A stretch of 64,000 nt of DNA, taken from Yersinia kristensenii. Its GTDB lineage: Bacteria > Pseudomonadota > Gammaproteobacteria > Enterobacterales > Enterobacteriaceae. The DNA lies in NCBI RefSeq assembly GCF_900460525.1, contig NZ_UHIY01000001.1:744001-808000 (forward strand), read 5' to 3'. The translations under genes and the position numbers were made by a program. The stretch's first letter is position 1, and each line of letters opens with the position of its first letter. Below are positions 23,493-32,431 of this stretch, in pieces. The notes under the pieces are model-generated. The model was not told the origin of the DNA. It saw only the letters and a list, made by a program, of their open reading frames with translations, and ran no database searches.

Positions 23493-24158
23493 GTGATTCA
23501 TAAAAGTATGGGGTGGCCAGGCCTGCTAGAAGATGCATTCTGTGGAATAGAAGGAAATAAAAGTTATCCAGAATATAAATATCCCATGCAGCCCGAAAAA
23601 GTCTGGACAGATCTCGACGATTTTCTTAACGCTTATTATGCAGTAATATTTGATTTTGTCAGCGGAGTGGTTCGCCATATGTCTGCCAGCGACCCTATTA
23701 TTGCCTATTGGAGTGATGCTATTTCCGCTTGGGTTCCGGGCTTTCCCGATAGTCAGAAGATTAAACAGGGAGATAACTTAGCCAGAGCCATTACCACATT
23801 TATCTGGGATGTCTCTGTTGCCCATTCTGCTGATCACGGTTCCCTAGGGCAATGTCAGCAGAATATTTTTCCATTACGTATCCGTGTGCCACCACCGGCC
23901 AGTAAATCTATTCCCCCCCTCAATCACCGAAAAGTTGTTAATTTCGATGATACATTACGCAGTAGACTCTGTTTCACTATGTATTTCGGACCACCACAGA
24001 GTACCGAACATTTATATGATACTTGGTACGGCTTTGACCACCCAACGCTTGATCACTTGAACCGGCTTTTTCTCGAACAACTCGCAGAAACTGAGAAAAA
24101 CTTAACCTGTCGAAAATTTATTGCCCTCAAAGATATCGCCCGTAGTATCAACTTTTGA
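23493..24158 (+). CDS. Lipoxygenase-like protein, C-terminal part
   Basis: 221 residues from a GTG start, in the same frame as the preceding gene and 12 bases beyond its amber stop. It continues the lipoxygenase fold: ITTFIWDVSVAHSADHGSLG corresponds to the conserved helix that carries the third iron-ligand His (HAAxNFGQ-like), with a His at +4 where mammalian 15-lipoxygenases also use His. PLRIRVPPP follows, and the C-terminus is DIARSINF. Classical lipoxygenases end in Ile, whose carboxylate binds iron; here the last residue is Phe. A GGGGA sequence overlapping the amber codon lies about 8 bases before the GTG, so reinitiation is possible. Alternatives are a two-polypeptide protein, amber readthrough into one 499-residue chain, or a recent nonsense mutation. 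Confidence 0.65.
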   Translation: MIHKSMGWPGLLEDAFCGIEGNKSYPEYKYPMQPEKVWTDLDDFLNAYYAVIFDFVSGVVRHMSASDPIIAYWSDAISAWVPGFPDSQKIKQGDNLARAITTFIWDVSVAHSADHGSLGQCQQNIFPLRIRVPPPASKSIPPLNHRKVVNFDDTLRSRLCFTMYFGPPQSTEHLYDTWYGFDHPTLDHLNRLFLEQLAETEKNLTCRKFIALKDIARSINF

Positions 24159-24185
24159 TCATGGTTTACCAGCATAGACACAAAT

Positions 24186-24217
24186 AAAAAACCCGCACTG
24201 AATAAAGTACGGGTTTC
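24186..24217. terminator. Bidirectional terminator between the lipoxygenase-like gene and rraB
   Basis: ACCCGCAC and GTACGGGT (24191-24214) form a stem with A-rich sequence on the left and TTTC on the right. It sits between convergent genes and can end transcription from either side. Confidence 0.75.
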
Positions 24218-24248
24218 ATTGATAGAATGATGTAATCAGATATTCGGA

Positions 24249-24680
24249 TTAGTGGCGCTTGCCGTCGTCATCTTCATCCACTAACTCTTCGTCGTCGAGC
24301 TCGCCGTCTTCATCATCTTCGGCGTTTGGATCTTCGTAGTAAGTGCCCCAACCGTCGTAATTCACGCCACAGGTTTCTGCCAAGGCAATCAGCTGTTCAA
24401 CCTGCGCATCAATGATTTCAGCATTTAGAGCAACTTCGCTAATCACATCACAGCACATCACCATTGAGCCGTCTTCTATTTCCAGCTCTTCGGCATCTGT
24501 CACTTCATAACCTAGTTTGAATGCTTCAACAGCCGCTTTCTCCAGAACTTCAAATTTCTCAGCAGAAAGATGATGCTCAATGGTGTACAGCGCATCTGGA
24601 TCGCTACCATCGTCCAGCAGTTCTTCGATGATCAGGCGGGTCTCGTCACGTTGTTCGTCCAGCATTTCGCGGTTTGCCAT
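24249..24680 (-). CDS. rraB: Regulator of ribonuclease E activity B
   Basis: A 143-residue acidic protein whose start is set at 24680 ([20 protein letters not shown]), matching E. coli RraB; a longer in-frame extension upstream has no homology. RraB binds RNase E and modulates degradosome composition and mRNA decay. The C-terminal tail is a run of Asp/Glu ending DEDDDGKRH, as in E. coli. It lies divergently from argI, again as in E. coli. Confidence 0.95.
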   Translation of the reverse strand: MANREMLDEQRDETRLIIEELLDDGSDPDALYTIEHHLSAEKFEVLEKAAVEAFKLGYEVTDAEELEIEDGSMVMCCDVISEVALNAEIIDAQVEQLIALAETCGVNYDGWGTYYEDPNAEDDEDGELDDEELVDEDDDGKRH

Positions 24681-24780
24681 GCCTTTATCCTCAGTCAATG
24701 GGCTTAGTATGGCGCTATTTTCCCACACCCACGCTATTGCCTCCACTATAAACGAGAAAGATTTATTGATTAGGGTTGTA

Positions 24781-24819
24781 TTTGAATATTTATCCGTATA
24801 AATTGAATTTAAATTCAGT
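24781..24819 (+). promoter_or_regulatory. Pair of ARG boxes (ArgR operator) upstream of argI
   Basis: The second 18-bp box (24802-24819) contains the perfect palindrome TGAATTTAAATTCA. The first (24781-24798) contains TGAATATTTATCCG, a good left and imperfect right half. The boxes are separated by 3 bp, the standard arrangement for arginine-loaded ArgR hexamers, and lie 14 bases before the first possible argI start. Confidence 0.88.
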
Positions 24820-24832
24820 TTAACTCTTCAGG

Positions 24833-25858
24833 ATGAAAAATATGAACACGATAAGTCAGTTCTATAAACGTCACTTTCTAAGGTTATTAGATTTTACTCC
24901 CACCGAGATTATAGCGCTGCTGGATTTGGCTGTTGAACTGAAGCAAGCCAAGAAATCCGGCTGTGAGCAACAAAAACTGGTAGGTAAGAATATCGCGCTC
25001 ATCTTCGAAAAAGACTCGACTCGTACTCGATGCTCTTTCGAAGTTGCCGCATATGATCAAGGTGCACGCGTGACTTATCTCGGCCCAGGGGGAAGCCAAA
25101 TTGGGCATAAAGAATCAATTAAAGATACTGCCCGCGTATTAGGCCGCATGTATGACGGCATTCAGTATCGTGGTCACGGCCAAAAGGTGGTTGAAACACT
25201 GGCGGAGTTTGCGGGCGTACCGGTATGGAATGGCCTGACAAATGAATTCCACCCAACCCAATTACTGGCCGATTTGCTGACCATGCAGGAGCATTTACCG
25301 GGTAAGCCCTTGAGTGAGATGAAGTTTGCTTACCTCGGGGATGCACGCAACAACATGGGTAACACCATGCTAGAGGCGGCTGCACTGGTCGGAATGGATT
25401 TGCGTTTAGTCGCGCCAAAAGCATGTTGGCCGGAAGCTGAGCTGGTGGCGGTTTGTCAGGCACAAGCCAAAAAGACCGGCGGTAAAATCACACTGATAGA
25501 AGATATTGCCGAAGGTGTGAAAGGCGCTGACTTCCTGTATACCGATGTTTGGGTCTCCATGGGCGAACCGAAAGAAGTGTGGCAAGAACGTGTTGCCCTC
25601 TTGAAGCCTTATCAAATCAATATGGATGTAGTGAAACTGACCGGCAACCCGCAGGTTAAATTCCTCCACTGCTTGCCCGCATTCCACGATGACCAAACCA
25701 CGGTCGGCAAGCAAATGGCAGAACTTTATGACTTACCGGGCGGTATGGAAGTCACCAACGAAGTATTTGAATCTGCGCATAGCATCGTGTTTGATCAAGC
25801 AGAAAACCGCCTGCACACCATTAAAGCCGTGATGGTCGCGACATTGGGACAGGTATAA
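24833..25858 (+). CDS. argI: Ornithine carbamoyltransferase
   Basis: A 341-residue enzyme (338 if the ATG at 24842 is used, closer to the E. coli start) that makes citrulline from ornithine and carbamoyl phosphate in arginine synthesis. The carbamoyl-phosphate motif STRTRCSFE is near residue 60, with the QYRGH segment and the ornithine-binding HCLPAFHD near residue 278. Two ARG boxes just upstream indicate ArgR repression. The neighbours rraB and tabA match the E. coli argI region. Confidence 0.97.
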   Translation: MKNMNTISQFYKRHFLRLLDFTPTEIIALLDLAVELKQAKKSGCEQQKLVGKNIALIFEKDSTRTRCSFEVAAYDQGARVTYLGPGGSQIGHKESIKDTARVLGRMYDGIQYRGHGQKVVETLAEFAGVPVWNGLTNEFHPTQLLADLLTMQEHLPGKPLSEMKFAYLGDARNNMGNTMLEAAALVGMDLRLVAPKACWPEAELVAVCQAQAKKTGGKITLIEDIAEGVKGADFLYTDVWVSMGEPKEVWQERVALLKPYQINMDVVKLTGNPQVKFLHCLPAFHDDQTTVGKQMAELYDLPGGMEVTNEVFESAHSIVFDQAENRLHTIKAVMVATLGQV

Positions 25859-25917
25859 AAACACGCAATTTTTTGCTGATGAATCGCCCCATCAATAGGC
25901 GTTATTGGCGCAGATAG

Positions 25918-25993
25918 TTTGGACGCAACCAGCGCGGAGAAAACGGAGCGTACACGTAGTACGTGAGTATTTCGAGCACTGCTTGCGTCCAAA
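25918..25993. repeat. Palindromic intergenic element between argI and tabA
   Basis: TTTGGACGCAA (25918-25928) is repeated as its perfect complement TTGCGTCCAAA (25983-25993). The 54-base interior itself contains CGTAC / GTACG around ACGTA. The design is that of a short mobile palindromic repeat found in the genomes of this group; I cannot name the family with certainty. Confidence 0.6.
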
Positions 25994-26000
25994 ATAGCAA

Positions 26001-26520
<520 letters not shown>

Positions 26521-26673
26521 TCATTCTTTATTGAGTGGGAAGTCTCTAACATTTATTTATATCGGCTATTTATTTATACCGATATATGTACACCGCGAAT
26601 ACTCGACGCACCAACAACAGGTTTTAAATCACCTCAGAATCATTACTTTTTTGTAAAATTTTTTTATCACTAA

Positions 26674-26685
26674 TTGTTATAACAA
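26674..26685. promoter_or_regulatory. Short palindrome upstream of the peptide-type ABC importer operon
   Basis: TTGTTATAACAA is a perfect 12-base palindrome about 160 bases before the first gene of the importer. It lies in a 374-base AT-rich gap that otherwise shows no gene. It could be an operator; no regulator family is identifiable. Confidence 0.3.
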
Positions 26686-26843
26686 ATAACTGTTGAGACT
26701 TTGACCACAGACAGCAAAGCTACTATTGTGAGAAAATGCGATGAAATAGTCGTAAAAACAATAATTTGCTATTGGTGTAACTCTTTAGCACCTGCAATAA
26801 CTTTATTAAAACACGATGGTTTAACCCATTTCAGGGAGCCTCA

Positions 26844-28412
26844 ATGAAAGCTAAAATTCTGTCATTATTGGTTTTGACAGCACTATCTGGCAGTGCTTTT
26901 GCAGCAACACCGCCAGATACGCTGGTTGTTGTACAATCCCTGGATGATATCGTTAGCCTTGACCCGGCTGAGAGTAATGAACTCTCCAGTATTCAGACCG
27001 TGCCAAGTCTCTATCAACGTCTGGTACAAGCTGATCGTGATAACCCGGCAAAAGTCGTGCCTATTCTTGCTGAAAGTTGGCAGGGCGATGCCGCCGCCAA
27101 AACTCTCACAGTGAAATTGCGTCCAGAAGCAGTATTTTCATCCGGTAATCCGGTGAAAGCTGATGACGTGATTTTCTCCTTTACTCGCGCGGTCAAAATG
27201 AACCGTTCACCGGCCTTTATCCTGAATGTATTGGGCTGGGATCCGAGTAATATTGATCAACACTTGAAGAAGATCGATAACAATACCGTGCAGCTGAGCT
27301 GGAGCGCAGATGTCAGCCCAGCAGTGGCGCTGAATATCTTATCAACGCCGATCGCCTCGATTGTTGATAAAAAAGCCGTCACCGCCAATGTTAAAGACGA
27401 CGATTACGGCAATGCTTGGTTGAAAATGCACTCAGCCGGTAGTGGCCCATTCAAAATGCGTGTTTATCAGCCGCATCAGGCCATCGTACTGGATGCTAAC
27501 CCGACATCACCTGGCGATAAGCCGCTGATTAAAAATATCATTATTAAAAATGTGCCCGATCCAAGTGCTCGCCGCTTGCTGATTCAGCAAGGTGATGCCG
27601 ATATCGCCCGTGAATTAGGGCCAGACCAAACTGCGGCACTGAAAACGCAGGCGGGGGTTAAAGTTGTCGAAATCCCGTCGGCCGAACAAAACTATTTGGT
27701 CTTTAACACCGCCAACCCGGCTAATCCGCTGTTAAGCAAACCTGAATTCTGGCAGGCTGCCCGCTATTTGGTTGATTATCAGGGTATTACCAAAGATTTA
27801 CTGAAAGGTCAGTATTTCGTGCATCAAAGTTTCCTGCCGGTCGGTTTGCCGGGCGCGTTGGAAAACAACCCGTACACCTTTGATCCGGCTAAAGCCAAAG
27901 ATATTCTGACCAAGGCCGGAATTAAAGATGCCACGCTGACACTGGATGTTGAGAACAAACCGCCATTCATTACCATTGCTCAGTCGCTGCAAGCCAGCTT
28001 TGCGCAGGGTGGCGTGAAATTGGTATTACTGCCCGCTGCGGGTAGCCAGGTTTATGGCCGCGTACGTGCCAAACAGCATCAGTCAGCTATCCGTCTGTGG
28101 ATCCCGGATTATTTTGATGCGCACTCTAACGCCAGCGCCTTTGCCTATAATGACGGCAAGAGCAGCACGGTTGCCGGTTTGAATGGCTGGGTTATTCCTG
28201 AGCTGAATAAACAAACACTGGCGGCAGTCGCCGAGTCCGATCCGGCCAAACGTATCGAGCTTTACACTCAGTTGCAGGAAGAGCTGCAAAAGAACTCGCC
28301 TTATATCTTTATTGATCAAGCCAAAGCACAAGTTGTGCTGCGAGATAATGTAAAAGGCTATCAACAAGGTCTGAATGCAGATATGGTCTATTATGACCGT
28401 GTCAGCAAGTAG
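26844..28412 (+). CDS. ABC transporter periplasmic substrate-binding protein (peptide/nickel type, SBP family 5)
   Basis: A 522-residue secreted protein. The signal peptide MKAKILSLLVLTALSGSAFA cleaves near Ala21. The mature part follows the family 5 layout, with an early PILAESWQ segment (the family's LAxSW) and a typical VKADDVIFSFTRAVK stretch. It is first of five genes coding a complete importer (binding protein, two permeases, two ATPases). The substrate (di- or oligopeptide, nickel chelate, or another small molecule) cannot be told from sequence. It begins with a clear GGGAG ribosome binding site. Confidence 0.9.
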   Translation: MKAKILSLLVLTALSGSAFAATPPDTLVVVQSLDDIVSLDPAESNELSSIQTVPSLYQRLVQADRDNPAKVVPILAESWQGDAAAKTLTVKLRPEAVFSSGNPVKADDVIFSFTRAVKMNRSPAFILNVLGWDPSNIDQHLKKIDNNTVQLSWSADVSPAVALNILSTPIASIVDKKAVTANVKDDDYGNAWLKMHSAGSGPFKMRVYQPHQAIVLDANPTSPGDKPLIKNIIIKNVPDPSARRLLIQQGDADIARELGPDQTAALKTQAGVKVVEIPSAEQNYLVFNTANPANPLLSKPEFWQAARYLVDYQGITKDLLKGQYFVHQSFLPVGLPGALENNPYTFDPAKAKDILTKAGIKDATLTLDVENKPPFITIAQSLQASFAQGGVKLVLLPAAGSQVYGRVRAKQHQSAIRLWIPDYFDAHSNASAFAYNDGKSSTVAGLNGWVIPELNKQTLAAVAESDPAKRIELYTQLQEELQKNSPYIFIDQAKAQVVLRDNVKGYQQGLNADMVYYDRVSK

Positions 28413-28461
28413 CGCTGATCTATCAATAAAGTTTTATGAAATATAGGTAGGTTGCTAGTCG

Positions 28462-29511
28462 ATGTCTGTAGCACTAAATCAAACGCCGGGAACCCTATCC
28501 CGGCGTCGTCTTTGGGGGTTTTTACAGGGATTATTGACCCTGGCCCTAACCTTGTTCGGTCTACTGGTTATCACCTTTTTCCTGTCGGCGCTGTCGCCGG
28601 TCGACCGGGTGTTGCAAATCGTGGGCGACCACGCCAGTGAGGCCACTTATCAACAAGTTAAACAACAACTTGGGCTGGATAAACCTTTGCCAGTGCAGTT
28701 CTGGCATTATCTGGAGCGGCTAGCCCATGGTGATCTGGGGATCGCCAGCGCCAGCGGTCAGCCGGTATTGCAAGATCTGCTAACGGTTTTCCCGGCCTCA
28801 TTGGAACTGGCAACATTATCGCTGGTGATTGGCGCGGCACTGGGGGTTATCCTCGGCTTGTTGTGCGCCCGCTGGGCCGGTAGCAAACTGGATGCCACTA
28901 TCCGCTTTATCACATTGCTGGGGAACTCCGTGCCCATCTTCTGGCTCGGTCTATTGATGCTGCTGCTGTTTTATGCACGGCTGCAATGGAGCCCCGGCCC
29001 CGGCCGCCTCGATGATATTTATCAATATACCGTGGAAGCAAAAACCGGTTTTGCCCTGATCGACACTTGGCGTTCGGGTGATGCCGGTGCCTTTGGCAAT
29101 GCTGTCGCCCATTTGATCTTGCCGGTTGCCCTGCTCTCTTACTACGCGCTTGCCAGTATTACTCGCCTGACACGCTCGGCCTGCCTGAGTGAGTTGAATA
29201 AAGAGTACATCACTCTGGCAAGAGCCAAAGGCGCGGGTGAGATGCGGATTTTACTGACCCACGTGCTGCCGAATATTCGGGGCACCTTGCTGACAGTGAT
29301 TGCGCTGGCCTATACCAGCATGTTGGAGGGCGCAGTATTAACCGAAACTGTCTTTGCCTGGCCCGGCATTGGCCGCTACCTCACCAGCGCGCTGTTTGCC
29401 GGCGATACCACCGCCATTATGGGGGGGACACTGCTGCTCGGTATGTGCTTTATTTTGATTAACAATGTGACGGATCTGCTGGTCCGCTTGCTGGATCCGA
29501 GAACGCGCTGA
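28462..29511 (+). CDS. ABC transporter permease (DppB/OppB type)
   Basis: A 349-residue inner-membrane permease with about six transmembrane helices and the cytoplasmic coupling motif LARAKGAGEMRILLTHVLPN, which docks to the ATPases. It is the second gene of the importer operon, 49 bases after the binding protein, and ends one base before the next permease. The ATG at 28462 is used; an overlapping frame at 28452 is not coding. Confidence 0.93.
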   Translation: MSVALNQTPGTLSRRRLWGFLQGLLTLALTLFGLLVITFFLSALSPVDRVLQIVGDHASEATYQQVKQQLGLDKPLPVQFWHYLERLAHGDLGIASASGQPVLQDLLTVFPASLELATLSLVIGAALGVILGLLCARWAGSKLDATIRFITLLGNSVPIFWLGLLMLLLFYARLQWSPGPGRLDDIYQYTVEAKTGFALIDTWRSGDAGAFGNAVAHLILPVALLSYYALASITRLTRSACLSELNKEYITLARAKGAGEMRILLTHVLPNIRGTLLTVIALAYTSMLEGAVLTETVFAWPGIGRYLTSALFAGDTTAIMGGTLLLGMCFILINNVTDLLVRLLDPRTR

Positions 29512-29512
29512 T

Positions 29513-30346
29513 ATGCCAATGACAAAATTCCTCCATGCGCTGAAACGTTCGCCCTCCACCAGCATCGGGCTGTTTATTCTCTCCTCGCTGGTGTTCATCG
29601 CGATTTTCGCCCCGTGGCTAGCGCCCTTTGATCCCAACTGGCAGAACGCGGCTGACCGCCTGCTACCGCCGGGTAGCGGCCACTGGCTGGGGACTGACAG
29701 CTATGGCCGCGATATGTTGTCGCGCCTGATTTACGGAACGCGCCCAACGCTGGGGCTGGTGCTGCTGGTGACCGTGATAACCCTGCCGCTAGGTTTGCTG
29801 GTCGGGGTGCTTTCCGGCTACTACGGCGGCTGGCTCGAACGCATTCTAATGCGCGTCACTGATGTAGTGATGTCAATGCCACGGCTGATTTTGGCTTTTG
29901 CCTTCGTCGCCATGCTCGGCCCCGGTTTGATTAACGGCGCACTGGCATTGGCGCTAACTACCTGGCCGGCCTATGCTCGTCAGGCCAGAGCCGAGATTCA
30001 ATTACTGCGTAAAAGTGATTATCTGGCCGCTGCTGAAATGATGGGAATCAAAGGGTTGCGGTTGCTGTGGGGCCATATTCTGCCTATGTGCCTCCCCTCG
30101 GCAGTGGTGCGGCTGGCATTGGATTTAGCCGGAATCATCCTGGCGGCGGCAGGGCTAGGTTTCCTCGGGTTAGGTGCCCGCCCGCCGATGTCTGAATGGG
30201 GCTCCATGGTCGCCGACGGTATGCAGGTTATTTTTGACCAATGGTGGATTGCTGCCATTCCGGGCTGCGCTATCTTACTGAGCAGTATGGCATTTAATCT
30301 GTTAGGCGACGGCCTGCGCGATATTTTGGACCCTCACCATGACTGA
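29513..30346 (+). CDS. ABC transporter permease (DppC/OppC type)
   Basis: A 277-residue partner permease. It has the N-terminal OppC-type segment with the first transmembrane helix, LGTDSYGRDMLSRLIYGTR, and the coupling motif AAEMMGIKGLRLLWGHILP. It starts one base after the preceding permease and its stop overlaps the first ATPase gene by 8 bases, so all are translated from one mRNA. Confidence 0.93.
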   Translation: MPMTKFLHALKRSPSTSIGLFILSSLVFIAIFAPWLAPFDPNWQNAADRLLPPGSGHWLGTDSYGRDMLSRLIYGTRPTLGLVLLVTVITLPLGLLVGVLSGYYGGWLERILMRVTDVVMSMPRLILAFAFVAMLGPGLINGALALALTTWPAYARQARAEIQLLRKSDYLAAAEMMGIKGLRLLWGHILPMCLPSAVVRLALDLAGIILAAAGLGFLGLGARPPMSEWGSMVADGMQVIFDQWWIAAIPGCAILLSSMAFNLLGDGLRDILDPHHD

Positions 30347-31217
30347 TAAAATTTTTGTGGTCGACAATTTATGTGTCGATTTTCAACAACAGCGGGTGGT
30401 GGATAATATTTCATTCCAGCTCGGCCACGAGCGGGTGGCACTGGTGGGGGAATCCGGTTCGGGCAAATCCATTACCGCCAGAGCGTTGATGGGGTTAGTG
30501 CGAGCACCGGGCAAAGTCAGTGCTAAAAAGCTGAGTTATTATGCTGATAACACCAACGAACAGGGCAATTCTGGCCAAGTTATCGAACACGATTTATTGC
30601 AACTGAAACCGAAGCAATGGGGCGCATTACGTGGCAGTGAAATTGCCATGGTGCTGCAAGACCCGCGCTATGCGCTGAATCCGGTACGCACCGTGGGGAA
30701 ACAAATTGAAGAATCTCTGCTGCTGCATAATGCGCTTTCTGGTGCAGATACACGCGAGCGGGTATTAAATGCGCTCGCCTCGGTGGGATTAAATGCCAGT
30801 GCCTATCACAGCTACCCCGGCCAACTTTCGGGTGGCATGGGTCAACGAGCGATGTTAGCCATCGCTTTGGTGAATAACCCACGGGTATTGATTGCTGATG
30901 AACCTACTTCCGCATTGGATGCCAAACTACGCAACCAAATATTGGAGTTGATTGTCGAGCAGACTGAGCAGCGCAATATGAGTTTGTTGCTGATAAGCCA
31001 CGACCTTCCGCTCGTCGCCGAGCATTGCCATCGGGTGTTGGTGATGTATCAGGGGAAATTGGTGGATCAAGGCGCGGCGGCTGACTTACCCTACTCAACT
31101 CACCCTTATACCCATACTTTGTGGGCCTGCCGCCCCAATGCCAGCACCTATGGCACTGATTTACCAGTATTAGATCGCAATGCTGATTTCTCTGGAGGTT
31201 CCCGTGGCACTGATTGA
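30339..31217 (+). CDS. ABC transporter ATP-binding protein (DppD/OppD type)
   Basis: A 292-residue ATPase with Walker A GESGSGKS, signature LSGGMGQRA and Walker B LIADEPTSALD. The signature has Gly where most relatives have Arg (LSGGMRQR), a small deviation. Unlike full OppD proteins it lacks the C-terminal Cys-rich iron-sulphur segment. It energises import together with the following ATPase, overlapping it by 14 bases. Confidence 0.92.
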   Translation: MTDKIFVVDNLCVDFQQQRVVDNISFQLGHERVALVGESGSGKSITARALMGLVRAPGKVSAKKLSYYADNTNEQGNSGQVIEHDLLQLKPKQWGALRGSEIAMVLQDPRYALNPVRTVGKQIEESLLLHNALSGADTRERVLNALASVGLNASAYHSYPGQLSGGMGQRAMLAIALVNNPRVLIADEPTSALDAKLRNQILELIVEQTEQRNMSLLLISHDLPLVAEHCHRVLVMYQGKLVDQGAAADLPYSTHPYTHTLWACRPNASTYGTDLPVLDRNADFSGGSRGTD

Positions 31218-31920
31218 AGTCAACAATTTGCAGGTCAGTTTTGCCCAGAAGAATCAGCTAAAAACGGCGGTTGAATCGGTCAGTTTTAGCGTTGAAGAGG
31301 GTGAGACTTTCAGTCTGATCGGCGCATCTGGCTGTGGTAAATCTACCGTGTTACGCACTCTGGCGGGTTTGCAGCGCGAGTGGCAAGGCGAGATAACCTT
31401 GCTGGGCCAACCTTTACAACCCGGGCACCGTTTTACCGGCCAACTGCGCAAAGAGGTGCAGATGGTATTCCAAGACCCTTATGCTTCTCTCCATCCCCAG
31501 CATAATATTCAGCGTACACTGGGTGAGCCGCTAAAGATTCATGGCGAGCAACATATTCAGCAGCGAATTGATCAGGCTTTAGAGCAAGTGGGCCTACCGG
31601 CTTCGGCGGCACAGCGCTACCCTCATCAATTCTCCGGCGGCCAGCGCCAGCGGATTGCTATCGCCCGCGCCCTGTTATTGCGGCCCAAATTATTGCTGCT
31701 GGATGAGCCGACCTCAGCATTAGATATGTCAGTTCAGGCGGAAATTCTCAATTTACTCAATCACTTGAAACGCGAACACGGCATGACCTATTTGTTAGTC
31801 AGTCACGACAGTGATGTGGTTGCACATATGTCCGAGCGCGCAGCCATGATGGAGAATGGGAAGATTGTGAGAGAGTTTACGCGGCGGGATCTTGAGTTAG
31901 CGGAACATTTTATGGGGTAG
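31204..31920 (+). CDS. ABC transporter ATP-binding protein (DppF/OppF type)
   Basis: The GTG at 31204 is chosen as start because it has the ribosome binding site TGGAGG 7-8 bases upstream and gives the normal N-terminus MALIEVNNLQVSF. This yields 238 residues. It shows Walker A GASGCGKS, signature FSGGQRQRIAIARAL and Walker B LLLDEPTSALD. It is the last gene of the importer operon and overlaps the preceding ATPase gene. Confidence 0.92.
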   Translation: MALIEVNNLQVSFAQKNQLKTAVESVSFSVEEGETFSLIGASGCGKSTVLRTLAGLQREWQGEITLLGQPLQPGHRFTGQLRKEVQMVFQDPYASLHPQHNIQRTLGEPLKIHGEQHIQQRIDQALEQVGLPASAAQRYPHQFSGGQRQRIAIARALLLRPKLLLLDEPTSALDMSVQAEILNLLNHLKREHGMTYLLVSHDSDVVAHMSERAAMMENGKIVREFTRRDLELAEHFMG

Positions 31921-31975
31921 CACTTTATAGGACAACCAAGGTCATTCAGTTCCCGGCAAAACCGGGGGCAGGATG

Positions 31976-32167
31976 CTATCGAAACATCAGGTAGCGGTAA
32001 AGAACCCTTTCCAAATCTTGTTTCATACTGACAAAAGCCAGTATTTCCACAGTTTGCCCATCATAGTTATAGATGACGCAGTACTCACTGTCAGGGTCCC
32101 GCCGCTCATAGTGCGATAAGCTATCACCCGCACAGTGGAGTATCAAATTTATACTAAATTTGCACAC
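31976..32167 (-). pseudogene. Possible remnant of a RelE/ParE-type toxin gene
   Basis: A 63-codon frame whose C-terminal half (YCVIYNYDGQTVEILAFVSM) resembles the last two strands of RelE/ParE toxins. The N-terminal catalytic part and any antitoxin gene are absent, and there is no good ribosome binding site. It looks like a degraded toxin-antitoxin scar in the 511-base gap between the importer and nrdD. Confidence 0.4.
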
Positions 32168-32246
32168 GGCCCTGCTTGGTGCAAAACCCGCATAAAACGT
32201 CTATTTTACGGCACCCTGAGCAGGGAGTAAGCTAACGCCGTTTTCT

Positions 32247-32260
32247 TTGTCCTAAGTCAA
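32247..32260 (+). promoter_or_regulatory. FNR-like site upstream of nrdD
   Basis: TTGTCCTAAGTCAA matches 7 of the 10 conserved positions of the FNR consensus TTGAT-N4-ATCAA. In E. coli nrdDG is activated by FNR without oxygen, so the location fits. The match alone is weak. Confidence 0.35.
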
Positions 32261-32274
32261 ACTTGTTTATCACC

Positions 32275-32321
32275 ACCTATATATAGTGCTTATGTTGAGT
32301 GAAACACCTATATGTAGTAGT
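32275..32321 (+). promoter_or_regulatory. Two NrdR boxes upstream of nrdD
   Basis: ACCTATATATAGTGCT (32275-32290) and ACCTATATGTAGTAGT (32306-32321) both match the NrdR box (ACACWATATATWGTGT type). Their starts are 31 bases apart, about three helical turns, the standard spacing for cooperative NrdR binding. They predict repression of nrdDG when dATP is high. Confidence 0.85.
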
Positions 32322-32431
32322 TATCCACAAAATCATCCACACCCCCTCGCAGCCCTTATGTGCTGCGGGTTGCCTTGTGGATAAGATTGTATTGTTGATA
32401 ATCCTACGCGGCAGGATACAGGAGCGACATT

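Noticed and set aside
22662-24158. Selenocysteine or pyrrolysine explanation for the in-frame stop
   Set aside because: The codon is TAG, not TGA, and no pyrrolysine genes or context are expected in Yersinia; a nonsense mutation or reinitiation is simpler.
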